A stretch of 49,975 bases of DNA from Defluviitaleaceae bacterium (lineage in GTDB: Bacteria > Bacillota > Clostridia > Lachnospirales > UBA5962). Below the pieces are notes generated by a model. The model saw nothing but the letters and a program-made list of their open reading frames with translations. It ran no database searches and was not told the DNA's origin. The stretch spans positions 1 to 49,975 of the forward strand of contig WRGD01000148.1 of NCBI GenBank assembly GCA_009787355.1, read 5' to 3'. Positions within the stretch are counted from its first letter, which is position 1. Every line of letters begins with the position of its first letter. Positions 15,425-23,649 of the stretch are shown here, piece by piece. Made by a program: the position numbers and the translations under genes.

Positions 15425-16939
15425 ATGAAAAAAATAACAACAGAAAATCGAATTCCATGGAATGAAAATTTTAAATATTGTATAGGTACAGGTCGACTTG
15501 CTCTTGCACTACGAAAAGAGTATTTAGATGGTCTTAAAAAAGCTGTAGATGATATTGGTTTTAAATATATTCGTGGACATGGTATTTTTCATGATGAAAT
15601 AGGTATATACCGTGAATATGAATGGAATGGAGAAGAAAAAGTTATGTATAATTTCACATATATAGATCAAATTTTCGATTCCTTTTTAGAAATAGGTATA
15701 AAACCTTTTATAGAACTAGGCTTTATGCCAGAACAATTAGCTTCTGGAACAAAAACAGTTTTTTGGTGGAAAGGTAATGTAACTCCTCCAAAAAATTATA
15801 AAAAATGGAATAATTTAATATCTGCAACAATAAATCATTTAATAGATAGATATGGTATAGAAGAAGTAAAGACATGGCCTATAGAAGTTTGGAATGAGCC
15901 AAATTTATCTAATTTTTGGGAAAACGCTGATATGGAGGAATATTTTAAATTATATAAAGAAACGGTAACGACTATAAAATCTATAAACGAAGATTTAATA
16001 GTAGGTGGTCCTTCGATATGTGGTGGTAGCGACCATTGGTTAGATGATTTTCTTACATTTTGTAAAAAAGAAAATCTTAAACTAGATTTTTTATCAAGGC
16101 ATGCATATACAAGTGGACCAGCACAACTTATTCCTTTTTCTTGTTACCAAGAAATTCACTCAAAAGAAAATTTGCTAAAAGATTTTAAAACTGGTAGAGA
16201 AGCAATAGAAAAAGTAAATTTTAAAAATATACCTGTACACATAACAGAATTTAACACATCTTACAAGCCCCTAAACCCTGTACATGATACAGCGTTTAAC
16301 GCTGCATATTTGGGTAAAATACTTAGCTATGGTGGTGATTTTGTAGATTCTTTTTCTTACTGGACTTTTAGCGACGTTTTTGAAGAAGAAGATATTCCTA
16401 AATCTCTTTTTCATGGTGGTTTTGGACTACTTGCTTATAATTTAATAAAAAAACCAACATATTATTTGTATCAATTTTTTTCAAAATTAAAGGGTGATAT
16501 ACTATACAGAGATGATAATTTAATTGTTACGGAAAAAAACGGAAAATTGTATATAATAGCTTTTAATCCTGTAGAAGATGTACATGATATAACTTTATAT
16601 CAAACTTTAGAATTACCTATATGTAAAAGCGAAGACACAGTTTTTGTAAAAAGAAGTGTTATAAATGAAGAATACGGCAATGCATGGCAAGCATGGAGGA
16701 AGATGGGCAGACCGAGATTTCCAAATAAAGAACAAATAGAAGATATAAAAGAAGCGGCTATCCCGAAATTTGAAACATATAATTTGCCTGTAAAAGAGGG
16801 TTCTATTACATTAGAATTTGTATTACAAAAAAATGAAATTACACTTTTTGAAATAACAGGAATTCATAAGCCAAAATCTTATGAAAGTCCTTATTATGGA
16901 CTTGATGATAGTAGGATAGTTGGATATAACAATTTGTAA
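15425..16939 (+). CDS. xynB: Glycoside hydrolase family 39, probable beta-xylosidase
   Basis: 504 residues with no signal peptide, so it would act on imported oligosaccharides. A (beta/alpha)8 barrel spans the first 350 residues. The acid/base Glu is E158 in EVWNEPN and the nucleophile is E275 in HITEFNTSY; both segments are typical of GH39. A beta-sandwich C-terminal region follows. GH39 members are mostly beta-xylosidases with some alpha-L-iduronidases; the size and motifs fit XynB. Co-transcription with the serine hydrolase upstream suggests breakdown of substituted xylo-oligosaccharides. AGAGGT precedes the ATG. Confidence 0.82.
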   Translation: MKKITTENRIPWNENFKYCIGTGRLALALRKEYLDGLKKAVDDIGFKYIRGHGIFHDEIGIYREYEWNGEEKVMYNFTYIDQIFDSFLEIGIKPFIELGFMPEQLASGTKTVFWWKGNVTPPKNYKKWNNLISATINHLIDRYGIEEVKTWPIEVWNEPNLSNFWENADMEEYFKLYKETVTTIKSINEDLIVGGPSICGGSDHWLDDFLTFCKKENLKLDFLSRHAYTSGPAQLIPFSCYQEIHSKENLLKDFKTGREAIEKVNFKNIPVHITEFNTSYKPLNPVHDTAFNAAYLGKILSYGGDFVDSFSYWTFSDVFEEEDIPKSLFHGGFGLLAYNLIKKPTYYLYQFFSKLKGDILYRDDNLIVTEKNGKLYIIAFNPVEDVHDITLYQTLELPICKSEDTVFVKRSVINEEYGNAWQAWRKMGRPRFPNKEQIEDIKEAAIPKFETYNLPVKEGSITLEFVLQKNEITLFEITGIHKPKSYESPYYGLDDSRIVGYNNL

Positions 16940-17010
16940 AATTTTAATTATAAATAAAATTAAAATGATGAATTATATCATTAGAATTTCATAGAAATCG
17001 CTATAGACCA

Positions 17011-17028
17011 CTATCTATCTATCTATCT
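17011..17028. repeat. Tetranucleotide repeat (CTAT)n
   Basis: Four and a half tandem CTAT units lie in the 275-bp gap between the GH39 gene and gpmI. The same gap has a short stem (17061-17066 with 17075-17080) and the gpmI promoter; nothing else is recognised there. Confidence 0.8.
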
Positions 17029-17148
17029 AGCTTAGATATTATTAGGTTACTTCAATAAGGTGATGACAGTCGTATCATCATGTACGTAACATTTGAACAA
17101 GATTTAGAGGAGAATAAAAAATTAATGTTTTCGTATTTTATATAAAAA

Positions 17149-17157
17149 TGATATAAT
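17149..17157 (+). promoter_or_regulatory. Extended -10 promoter of gpmI
   Basis: TGATATAAT about 58 nt upstream of the gpmI start, with no convincing -35. Confidence 0.45.
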
Positions 17158-17214
17158 CAATATGTTAATTTTTTAATTATTATATATACTAAATTTTTGA
17201 TTTTGGAGGCATCT

Positions 17215-18765
17215 TTGAAAAAAACAACTGTATTAATGATATTAGACGGATACGGAATATCCGAAGAAAAAGATTCAAATGGAGTCTATTTATCAAACAC
17301 ACCAAACCTAGATAGAATAATGAAAAAATATCCTAATTCTTTAGGTATAGCAAGTGGGCTAAGTGTTGGACTACCAGAAGGACAAATGGGAAATTCCGAG
17401 GTAGGTCATACGAATATTGGAGCAGGACGAATAGTTTATCAAGAACTAACAAGAATAAGTAAATCAATACAAGATGGCGATTTCTTTTTAAATTTAGTTT
17501 TAAAAAATACTATGCAAAAATGTTTAGATGAAGATAAGGCATTACATTTAATAGGACTATTATCTGATGGTGGCGTACATAGCCACATAGAACATCTTTT
17601 TGCACTTTTAGAAATGGCAAAACAAAATAATATGTCAAAAGTTTTTGTACATTGTTTTTTAGATGGGAGAGATACTGCTCCAACATCTTCTATAAAATAT
17701 ATAAAAGAATTACAAGATAAAATGGACGAGCTAGGTATAGGACAAATAGCAACTGTAATGGGTAGATTCTATGCAATGGATAGAGATAATCGATGGGAAA
17801 GAGTAAGACAAGCATATTATGCAATGGTACAAGGAGAAGGTGTAACAGCTATAGACCCTATAAAAGCAATAGAACGTTACCACCATGGAGATTTTGACGA
17901 AAAAATTATACAAGATGAATTTATATATCCAACCGTTATTTCAGATAAGATAGAGCCTATAGGTAGAATATTGGAAAATGATACAGTAATATTTTACAAT
18001 TTTAGACCAGACAGAGCAAGACAACTTACAAATGCTTTTTGCGATGAAAAATTCGAGCATTTTGAAAGACCAAAGGGATATATTCCATTAAATTTTATAA
18101 CATTTACAGATTACGACCCTACTATAGAAAATAAACAAGTTGTTTTTGAATCAGATAATATAAAAAATACATTGGGAGAACATTTATCAAACTTAGGTTT
18201 AAAACAACTAAGATTAGCAGAAACAGAAAAATATCCTCACGTTACATTTTTCTTTAATGGTGGTGTAGAAGAACCTTTTGTATTGGAAGATAGAATACTT
18301 ATACCATCTCCTAAAGTAGCAACATATGATTTGCAACCTGAAATGAGTGCAAATGAAATAACAAGAAAATTGGTAGAAGCTATAGAATCACAGGAATACG
18401 ATTTTATACTAGTAAACTACGCAAATCCAGACATGGTAGGACATACAGGAGATTTAAAAGCTGTAATATCTGCAATAGAAACTGTAGATACAGGAATAGG
18501 AAATGTATACGATGCTATAATAAAAACAAATTCTAGTATGTTTATATGTGCAGACCATGGAAATGCAGATAAAATGGTAGATTATGAAACAAGAGAACCT
18601 CACACGGCTCATACTACAAATCCTGTACCTTTTATTATTGTAAATGTAGATTTTATAAAAGATTTAAAAAATGGGAAGTTATGCGATATAGCTCCAACTA
18701 TACTGGATATGATGGGACTTGAAGTTCCAGAGTCTATGGAAGGTAAAAGTATTATTTTAAGATAG
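17215..18765 (+). CDS. gpmI: 2,3-bisphosphoglycerate-independent phosphoglycerate mutase
   Basis: Interconverts 3- and 2-phosphoglycerate in glycolysis; a two-Mn alkaline-phosphatase-superfamily enzyme of 516 residues, the usual length. LMILDGYG at the N-terminus, the phosphorylated S61 in GQMGNSEVGH, FLDGRDTAP, GRFYAMDRDNRW and the metal-binding CADHGNADKM are all present. The start is a TTG at 17215 with GGAGG 5 nt upstream. An upstream in-frame TTG at 17197 has no ribosome site. It is a single-gene unit between its own promoter and a strong terminator. Confidence 0.95.
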   Translation: MKKTTVLMILDGYGISEEKDSNGVYLSNTPNLDRIMKKYPNSLGIASGLSVGLPEGQMGNSEVGHTNIGAGRIVYQELTRISKSIQDGDFFLNLVLKNTMQKCLDEDKALHLIGLLSDGGVHSHIEHLFALLEMAKQNNMSKVFVHCFLDGRDTAPTSSIKYIKELQDKMDELGIGQIATVMGRFYAMDRDNRWERVRQAYYAMVQGEGVTAIDPIKAIERYHHGDFDEKIIQDEFIYPTVISDKIEPIGRILENDTVIFYNFRPDRARQLTNAFCDEKFEHFERPKGYIPLNFITFTDYDPTIENKQVVFESDNIKNTLGEHLSNLGLKQLRLAETEKYPHVTFFFNGGVEEPFVLEDRILIPSPKVATYDLQPEMSANEITRKLVEAIESQEYDFILVNYANPDMVGHTGDLKAVISAIETVDTGIGNVYDAIIKTNSSMFICADHGNADKMVDYETREPHTAHTTNPVPFIIVNVDFIKDLKNGKLCDIAPTILDMMGLEVPESMEGKSIILR

Positions 18766-18786
18766 CTTATAACATTTAAACAAATA

Positions 18787-18848
18787 AAACCAAAAATAAT
18801 TTCTATAAAATTTAGAAATTATTTTTGGTTTAAAAAATTTTTTTTATA
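18787..18848. terminator. Bidirectional terminator between gpmI and cwlD
   Basis: A perfect 19-bp stem pairs 18787-18805 with 18813-18831, followed by an A-run and a T-run to about 18846. It separates the convergent genes gpmI and cwlD. Confidence 0.75.
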
Positions 18849-18855
18849 AAGCAAA

Positions 18856-19521
18856 TTATTTTGCTTCTTCTAATTCATATTGATAATTAAAATAATCAAC
18901 AAGACCTTTGTATATTGCGAGTGCAACTTTTTCTTGGTATTCATCTGTTTTTAGTAAATTTAAGTCTTGCGGATTTGTTAAAAATCCACATTCTATTAAT
19001 ATTGCCGGTATTGTTGTTTTTCTAAGAATATAATAGCTTGTGTTTTTTCTTGCTTCTCTACCCGAGCTACGTTCTAAATCTTCTCCCATATATTTTTGTA
19101 TATAGTTAGCAAGTATTTTACTTGTTCCTTTTTCATTATAATAAAAAACTATTGCTCCACTTGGTTTTGGAGTTGTAAAAGCGTTTTGATGAATACTTAA
19201 AAGAACATCTGCCTCGCTTATATTTGATATATACCTTCTTCCTTGCATATCTTTATTTTTTGTATCTCCTAAAGCTTTATCTTCTGACCTTGTTAGTAAT
19301 ACATAGGCATCTGCCATCTCTAGCATTGATTGTAATTTTAAGGATATTTTTAGATTTATATCTTTTTCCAAAACATCACCATCTCCTATTTTTCCTGGGT
19401 CAAACTCTCCGTGTCCCGCATCTATCAAAATAACTTTTCCAGATAAAGGTAGTGTGGCAAAAACTTTTATCGGAATCGGAATAAAAATGAATATTAAAAT
19501 TAGAATAATGATTTTTTTCAT
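18856..19521 (-). CDS. cwlD: N-acetylmuramoyl-L-alanine amidase CwlD (spore cortex)
   Basis: 221 residues: a signal peptide or anchor (1-22), then an Amidase_3 zinc hydrolase domain. The zinc ligands are H37 in IDAGHG, E52 in LEKDINL and H111 in SIHQNAF. The catalytic Glu is E177 in LIECGFLTN. The SIHQNA form and the short length fit CwlD, which removes the stem peptide from muramic acid in the spore cortex before lactam formation. The ATG at 19521 lies 1 nt after the stop of pdaA and gives a clean signal peptide; ATGs at 19545 and 19569 lie inside pdaA and have no ribosome site. pdaA next to it supplies the following step of the pathway. Confidence 0.87.
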   Translation of the reverse strand: MKKIIILILIFIFIPIPIKVFATLPLSGKVILIDAGHGEFDPGKIGDGDVLEKDINLKISLKLQSMLEMADAYVLLTRSEDKALGDTKNKDMQGRRYISNISEADVLLSIHQNAFTTPKPSGAIVFYYNEKGTSKILANYIQKYMGEDLERSSGREARKNTSYYILRKTTIPAILIECGFLTNPQDLNLLKTDEYQEKVALAIYKGLVDYFNYQYELEEAK

Positions 19522-19522
19522 A

Positions 19523-20443
19523 TTATTTTCTGCTATTCTCTTCATATTTGTTATGTTTACTTTTATCATTTAGTTTTTTTATCTTTTCGTTATTATTTTT
19601 TACTCCATCTATTTCTTTATTTTCTATTAGTTCATCTTCCTTGTTTTCATTTACAGGTTCAATAGTGTTAGTGTTTTCATCTTTATTTTCTAAAATTTCT
19701 ATTCCTGTCAAATGGTCTAAAGAACCAAATTCATAGCCTAGCGAAATATATTTAAGTATAAGTTCTTCTAGTATTAAAGAATTTGTTTTAGATGTATTAT
19801 GGAGAAGAATTACAGCACCTTTGTGTATTCTAGGTACTAGTCTTTTAAAAGCTTCTTCTTTATTAGGTTGAGCCTCTTCTTTCCAATCTACATATGCCAA
19901 ACTCCAAAATATAGTTTTGTAACCCAAGTTTTTTGCCATTTCTAAATTTTTTTCAGTATATTTTCCTTCTGGGGGTCTATAATATTTTGGAATATCTGTA
20001 TTCATTATTTTTTTATATTCTTCATTTACTAGGTCAAGTTCTTTTTTAAACATATCGAAACCAAGATTTGTCATATTTGGATGTGTCATTGTATGATTTG
20101 CAACGATGTGATTTTCCGATACCATTCTTTTTATTATATCTGGATTATTTTTTATATATATTCCTGTAAGAAAAAATGCACCTGGTACATTATATTTTTT
20201 AAGTATGTCTAATATATGTTCTGTATATCCATTTTCATAACCAGCATCGAATGTAAAATAAATTTTATTAGAATCTCCAACATAATAAGAATCATATTTT
20301 TTTAAAAATTCTATTGTTTCTTCTCCACGTGGTATTTCTCCATCTTTTTCGTAAACTAATCCCCATCCATTTGCAAATAATTTTTTGTTAAATACCAAAA
20401 TAAAAATGAAAAAGATTAAAAAAATCTTTAAATATTTTTTCAT
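19523..20443 (-). CDS. pdaA: Delta-lactam-forming polysaccharide deacetylase PdaA
   Basis: 306 residues with a signal peptide or anchor (1-24) and a NodB-type deacetylase domain. The metal-site motifs are D66 in YFTFDAGYENG and H117/H121 in ANHTMTH; RPPEGKY is the third motif. The FTFDAGYENG variant (instead of TFDDG) is typical of PdaA, which deacetylates muramic acid and closes the muramic delta-lactam of spore cortex after CwlD. After the domain there is an unusual tail of about 55 residues rich in Asn, Glu and Lys. AGGAGG precedes the ATG at 20443; an upstream ATG at 20515 is not supported. cwlD follows directly. Confidence 0.87.
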   Translation of the reverse strand: MKKYLKIFLIFFIFILVFNKKLFANGWGLVYEKDGEIPRGEETIEFLKKYDSYYVGDSNKIYFTFDAGYENGYTEHILDILKKYNVPGAFFLTGIYIKNNPDIIKRMVSENHIVANHTMTHPNMTNLGFDMFKKELDLVNEEYKKIMNTDIPKYYRPPEGKYTEKNLEMAKNLGYKTIFWSLAYVDWKEEAQPNKEEAFKRLVPRIHKGAVILLHNTSKTNSLILEELILKYISLGYEFGSLDHLTGIEILENKDENTNTIEPVNENKEDELIENKEIDGVKNNNEKIKKLNDKSKHNKYEENSRK

Positions 20444-20600
20444 AAAAATACCTCCTAAAAATATTAAATATTCTAAATTATTTTTTGTAAACGGAACGAT
20501 AATATACATAATCATAGAAATTTGTTATTTTACAAATTGAACTCTATTTAGATTAAGAGATAAGATTTTGTTTTCAGCTTTTTTTAAATCTCACTTGTTT

Positions 20601-20612
20601 TGATACATGACC
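20601..20612 (+). promoter_or_regulatory. TGATACATGACC motif upstream of a -35 box
   Basis: The same 12 bases occur at 40201-40212. In both places the motif ends exactly 15 nt before a TTGACA box. It could be a regulator site or the end of a mobile element. Confidence 0.5.
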
Positions 20613-20627
20613 TAATTAAAAAAAGTA

Positions 20628-20656
20628 TTGACATTTTATATTGATTGATGTACAAT
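20628..20656 (+). promoter_or_regulatory. Strong sigma-A promoter with no coding gene after it
   Basis: TTGACA (20628-20633), 17 nt, TACAAT (20651-20656). It points to the plus strand, while both flanking genes (pdaA and trmK) are on the minus strand. A terminator follows about 90 nt later. Confidence 0.6.
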
Positions 20657-20662
20657 AATTTT

Positions 20663-20774
20663 AGCCCTTTTTGAATGATTAACACCTTAAAAATAGGTTA
20701 AAAGCATATTTTTTTAGTTTTGTCACAATCATCCTTTTAAAAAAAACACTGTAGTGAAAACTACAGTGTTTTTT
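20663..20774 (+). ncRNA. Candidate small RNA of about 110 nt
   Basis: The promoter at 20628-20656 and a perfect intrinsic terminator (stem 20743-20754 with 20761-20772, then T to 20774) frame a short transcript with no credible reading frame. Inside it, 20675-20680 can pair with 20727-20732, and a small hairpin (ACCT 20684-20687 with AGGT 20695-20698) sits within that helix. It resembles no RNA family I recognise; it is too short for 6S RNA or RNase P. The terminator also serves trmK on the minus strand, where eight A upstream of the stem become a T-run, so the terminator alone is not proof of the RNA. Confidence 0.4.
20743..20774. terminator. Bidirectional rho-independent terminator
   Basis: A perfect 12-bp stem around a 6-nt loop, with T on the plus side and A on the other. 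It ends trmK on the minus strand and any plus-strand transcript from the promoter at 20628. Confidence 0.75.
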
Positions 20775-20789
20775 ATCTTAAAAATTAAT

Positions 20790-21461
20790 TTATAAAACTG
20801 ATTCACAAATCTCTATAAACTCTTTTATTTCTCGTCTTTTTTCATCGTTTATTGGTTTTTCTAGTAACCACTTTTTGTCTTTTATTTGTTCTTTTAAATA
20901 ATTTTTAAAAACTTCTTCGTTTTTTTCTATTAATATTTTGCCAAGAATATATTCTTTTTTTGTATACTCTTCAGTACCTTTTATTAAGTTAATTATATGG
21001 TAATATAGCCCATTTTCATATGCTATTATTTCATTTTTTATTTTGAAGCCTATTTTATGAATATATTTTCTTATTTTTATAAGTCCAGATTGTGGGGATA
21101 TTATAAGCTGTCTTGTATTTTCTAAAATATTTTTTCCATCTTCTAAAATATTTATTATTGTATTTGCACCTATTCCAGCTAGTATAATTGTATCTACTTC
21201 ATTTTCATTTAATTTTGATAAACCACTACCAAGTCGTATAGATATTTTATCTACTAAATTGTAATATTCTATATTTTTCTTTGCAAATTCTAGGGGTAAT
21301 TTTCTTATGTCAGATGCTATTGCTCTTGTACTTTTCTTTAATAAACAAGCAAGTATTGGTATATATGCATGGTCTGTTCCTATATCTGCTATTTTTTCAT
21401 GTTGTATTTCATTTACAATAAAATTTATTCTTTTAGATTTTATTTTGTTTAAGTTTTCCAT
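20790..21461 (-). CDS. trmK: tRNA (adenine(22)-N1)-methyltransferase TrmK
   Basis: 223 residues. A Rossmann SAM-binding domain begins with KIADIGTDHAYIPI, the hallmark of TrmK, and includes ASDIRKLPLEFA. A helical C-terminal part rich in Lys and Glu follows (about 165-223). The usual AGMGG segment reads AGIGANT here. TrmK methylates A22 in the D-arm of some tRNAs. It starts 5 nt after the stop of the CdaR-like regulator, has only a weak ribosome site and is probably translated by coupling. Confidence 0.82.
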   Translation of the reverse strand: MENLNKIKSKRINFIVNEIQHEKIADIGTDHAYIPILACLLKKSTRAIASDIRKLPLEFAKKNIEYYNLVDKISIRLGSGLSKLNENEVDTIILAGIGANTIINILEDGKNILENTRQLIISPQSGLIKIRKYIHKIGFKIKNEIIAYENGLYYHIINLIKGTEEYTKKEYILGKILIEKNEEVFKNYLKEQIKDKKWLLEKPINDEKRREIKEFIEICESVL

Positions 21462-21466
21462 TTTTC

Positions 21467-22561
21467 TTAATTATAATAGTTTTCATTTTTATAATCCATA
21501 TACTTACTTACCATTAATGCCATTTTGAAAATTATTGCATCGTCGAAACTCCTAACATCAAGACCTGTTATTTTTTGCAATTTATCTATTCTATATACAA
21601 GAGTATTTCTATGTATATACAATTGTCTAGATGTTTCTGAAACATTTAGATTGTTTTCAAAAAATTTGTTTACGGTCGTAAGTATTTCGTCGTCAAAATA
21701 TTCTACTGTAATATTGCCCAAAACCTCATCCATAAACATTTTACATAGCATATCGGGAAGCTGATATATTAGTCTACCTAATCCTAACTCTTCATAGTTT
21801 ATAACTGTTTTTTCTGGATAAAAAATTCTAGCAACTTCCAATGCCATTTTAGCCTCTTTAAAAGATAAAGAAACGTATTTTAAATCATTTATTTTTCTTC
21901 CCATAGAAATTTTAAAATTTTTACCTGTATGAGAAAACAAAACATCTTGGAATTTTTTCGAAATATCTTCCAATTCTTCCTTGGATTCATTTTCTTTTAT
22001 TTCTCGTATCCAAATAATAGATTTTTGGTCTACTACTGTTAAAAAATCTTTTGTTCTTGTGGGCAGATATTCTTTAATCTGGTCTAATATATTTATATTT
22101 TCTTCTGTATTTATTTCTATTACACATACAACACGTAAAAGTTGTGTTTCTATATTCATTTTTTTTGCTCTTGCATATATATCTACTAAAAGTAAGTTAT
22201 CTAGCAAAAGATTTTTTATAAAACTATCTTTATCGTATCTTTCTTTATATGCAATAAGTAGGTTTTGTATTTGAAATGTAGCAAGTTGCCCGATTCTGTA
22301 AGCGTCTGACTCTTCTCCTTTTATACAAACTATATATTCTACAACTCCATTGTCGAAAACTTTAAAATAATTATAACCCTTCGAAGTCATAGACTCTGCC
22401 ATAGATTTTATAAAATCTATTATAAAATCTATTGTTGTACCTATAATATCAGATTCTGTGGATACTATAATTTTACCATCTTTATCTACAACGCTTATTT
22501 CATATTTTGTAATATTTTTAAGTCCATTTATAGTGCTTTGAAGTATTTGACCACTTATCAT
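21467..22561 (-). CDS. CdaR/PucR-family transcriptional regulator
   Basis: 364 residues. The N-terminal part (about 1-130) has the layout of the sugar-diacid-recognition domain, with VVDKDGKIIVST and ESDAYRIGQLA. A GGDEF-like middle segment (about 150-280) follows. The C-terminus holds the PucR-type helix-turn-helix: NLNVSETSRQLYIHRNTLVYRIDKL. Homologues respond to glycerate or sugar acids, but no matching catabolic genes lie next to it; it sits between xthA and trmK. The ATG at 22561 has a strong GGAGG; an upstream ATG at 22588 lacks one. The ligand cannot be inferred. Confidence 0.78.
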   Translation of the reverse strand: MISGQILQSTINGLKNITKYEISVVDKDGKIIVSTESDIIGTTIDFIIDFIKSMAESMTSKGYNYFKVFDNGVVEYIVCIKGEESDAYRIGQLATFQIQNLLIAYKERYDKDSFIKNLLLDNLLLVDIYARAKKMNIETQLLRVVCVIEINTEENINILDQIKEYLPTRTKDFLTVVDQKSIIWIREIKENESKEELEDISKKFQDVLFSHTGKNFKISMGRKINDLKYVSLSFKEAKMALEVARIFYPEKTVINYEELGLGRLIYQLPDMLCKMFMDEVLGNITVEYFDDEILTTVNKFFENNLNVSETSRQLYIHRNTLVYRIDKLQKITGLDVRSFDDAIIFKMALMVSKYMDYKNENYYN

Positions 22562-22607
22562 AAAATACCTCCTTTCTATTTTTATCAATCATTTTTTAAT
22601 TAATTTT

Positions 22608-23360
22608 TTAGTCTATAACTAATCCCACGGGACAATGGTCGCTACCAAAAATATCCTTATATATTATTGCTTCTTTTATATTATTTTTAATGTATGTAGA
22701 TACAAGAAAATAATCTATACGCCAACCAACATTCTTTTCACGAGCAGACCCCATATAAGACCACCATGTATACTCATCTTTTTTATCTGGATATAAATAT
22801 CTAAAGCTATCTACATACCCAGATTGTAATAAAGCTGTAAATTTATCTCTCTCCTCTTTTGTAAAGCCGGGATTTTTTGTGTTTGCTTTTGGATTTTTTA
22901 AGTCTATTTCTTTATGTGCAACATTTAAATCACCACAAATTATTACTGGTTTATTTTCCTCAAGCATAAGTAAATAGTCTTTAAAAGCATCTTCCCATTT
23001 CATTCTGTAATCTAATCTTAGAAGTTCTCTTTTAGAATTTGGCGTATATACTGTAACAACAAAAATTTTCTCAAGCTCTATTGTTATTACTCTTCCCTCA
23101 TTATTAAAATAATCGTTGTATATACCATATGTTACATTTATTGGTTTTGTTTTTGTAAAAATTGCTGTACCAGAATACCCTTTTTTCTCTGCACTATTGA
23201 AATACTGATGATAGTTTGGAAAATTTAGAGTAAGCTGATTTTGATTCATTTTTATTTCTTGTAAACAGAAAATATCGGCATTTACTTCATTAAAAAAATC
23301 TAAAAAACCTTTTTTAATAGCTGCACGAAGTCCGTTTACATTCCAAGAAATAAGTTTCAT
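22608..23360 (-). CDS. xthA: Exodeoxyribonuclease III
   Basis: 250 residues, a complete AP endonuclease/3'-exonuclease of base-excision repair. The motifs are in order: MKLISWNVNGLRA, the metal-binding Glu in LQEIK, YTPN, CGDLNVAHKEIDL, the NPGFTKEER loop, WRIDYFLVS and GSDHCPVGL with the catalytic His. It is the first gene of a short minus-strand cluster with the CdaR-like regulator and trmK; the start has AGGAG. Confidence 0.93.
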   Translation of the reverse strand: MKLISWNVNGLRAAIKKGFLDFFNEVNADIFCLQEIKMNQNQLTLNFPNYHQYFNSAEKKGYSGTAIFTKTKPINVTYGIYNDYFNNEGRVITIELEKIFVVTVYTPNSKRELLRLDYRMKWEDAFKDYLLMLEENKPVIICGDLNVAHKEIDLKNPKANTKNPGFTKEERDKFTALLQSGYVDSFRYLYPDKKDEYTWWSYMGSAREKNVGWRIDYFLVSTYIKNNIKEAIIYKDIFGSDHCPVGLVID

Positions 23361-23588
23361 AAAAACTCCTAATTAATGATAGTTAAAAAATTATAATTTT
23401 TGAACAATTTTTATAAAAAAAATTGAAAATTTAATAAATTTATACTTTTTATAAATTTATGTTTGCACAAAATAATCGTAGCATATTTAACAAATATTTT
23501 AACTACAATATGTATTTTTGTCAACAAAAATATAGTGTTTCAATTAAAGACAAAAAAATTGACAAGAAATATGTATAAAATTACTAAC

Positions 23589-23619
23589 AAAAACCTTTCC
23601 AATTTGTAGAAAGGTTTTT
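23589..23619 (-). terminator. Terminator after yyaC
   Basis: A perfect 11-bp stem (23589-23599 with 23609-23619), 31 nt past the yyaC stop. The rest of the 23361-23649 gap is AT-rich, with nothing else recognised. Confidence 0.55.
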
Positions 23620-23649
23620 ATTTTAACTAGTTAAAAACTTAAAAATTTT

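Noticed and set aside
17011-17028. CRISPR-like repeat
   Set aside because: It is a simple CTAT tract with no spacers and no cas genes near it.
23559-23587. TTGACA-17-TACTAA promoter on the plus strand
   Set aside because: A hairpin starts immediately after the -10, leaving no room for a transcript, and no plus-strand gene follows.
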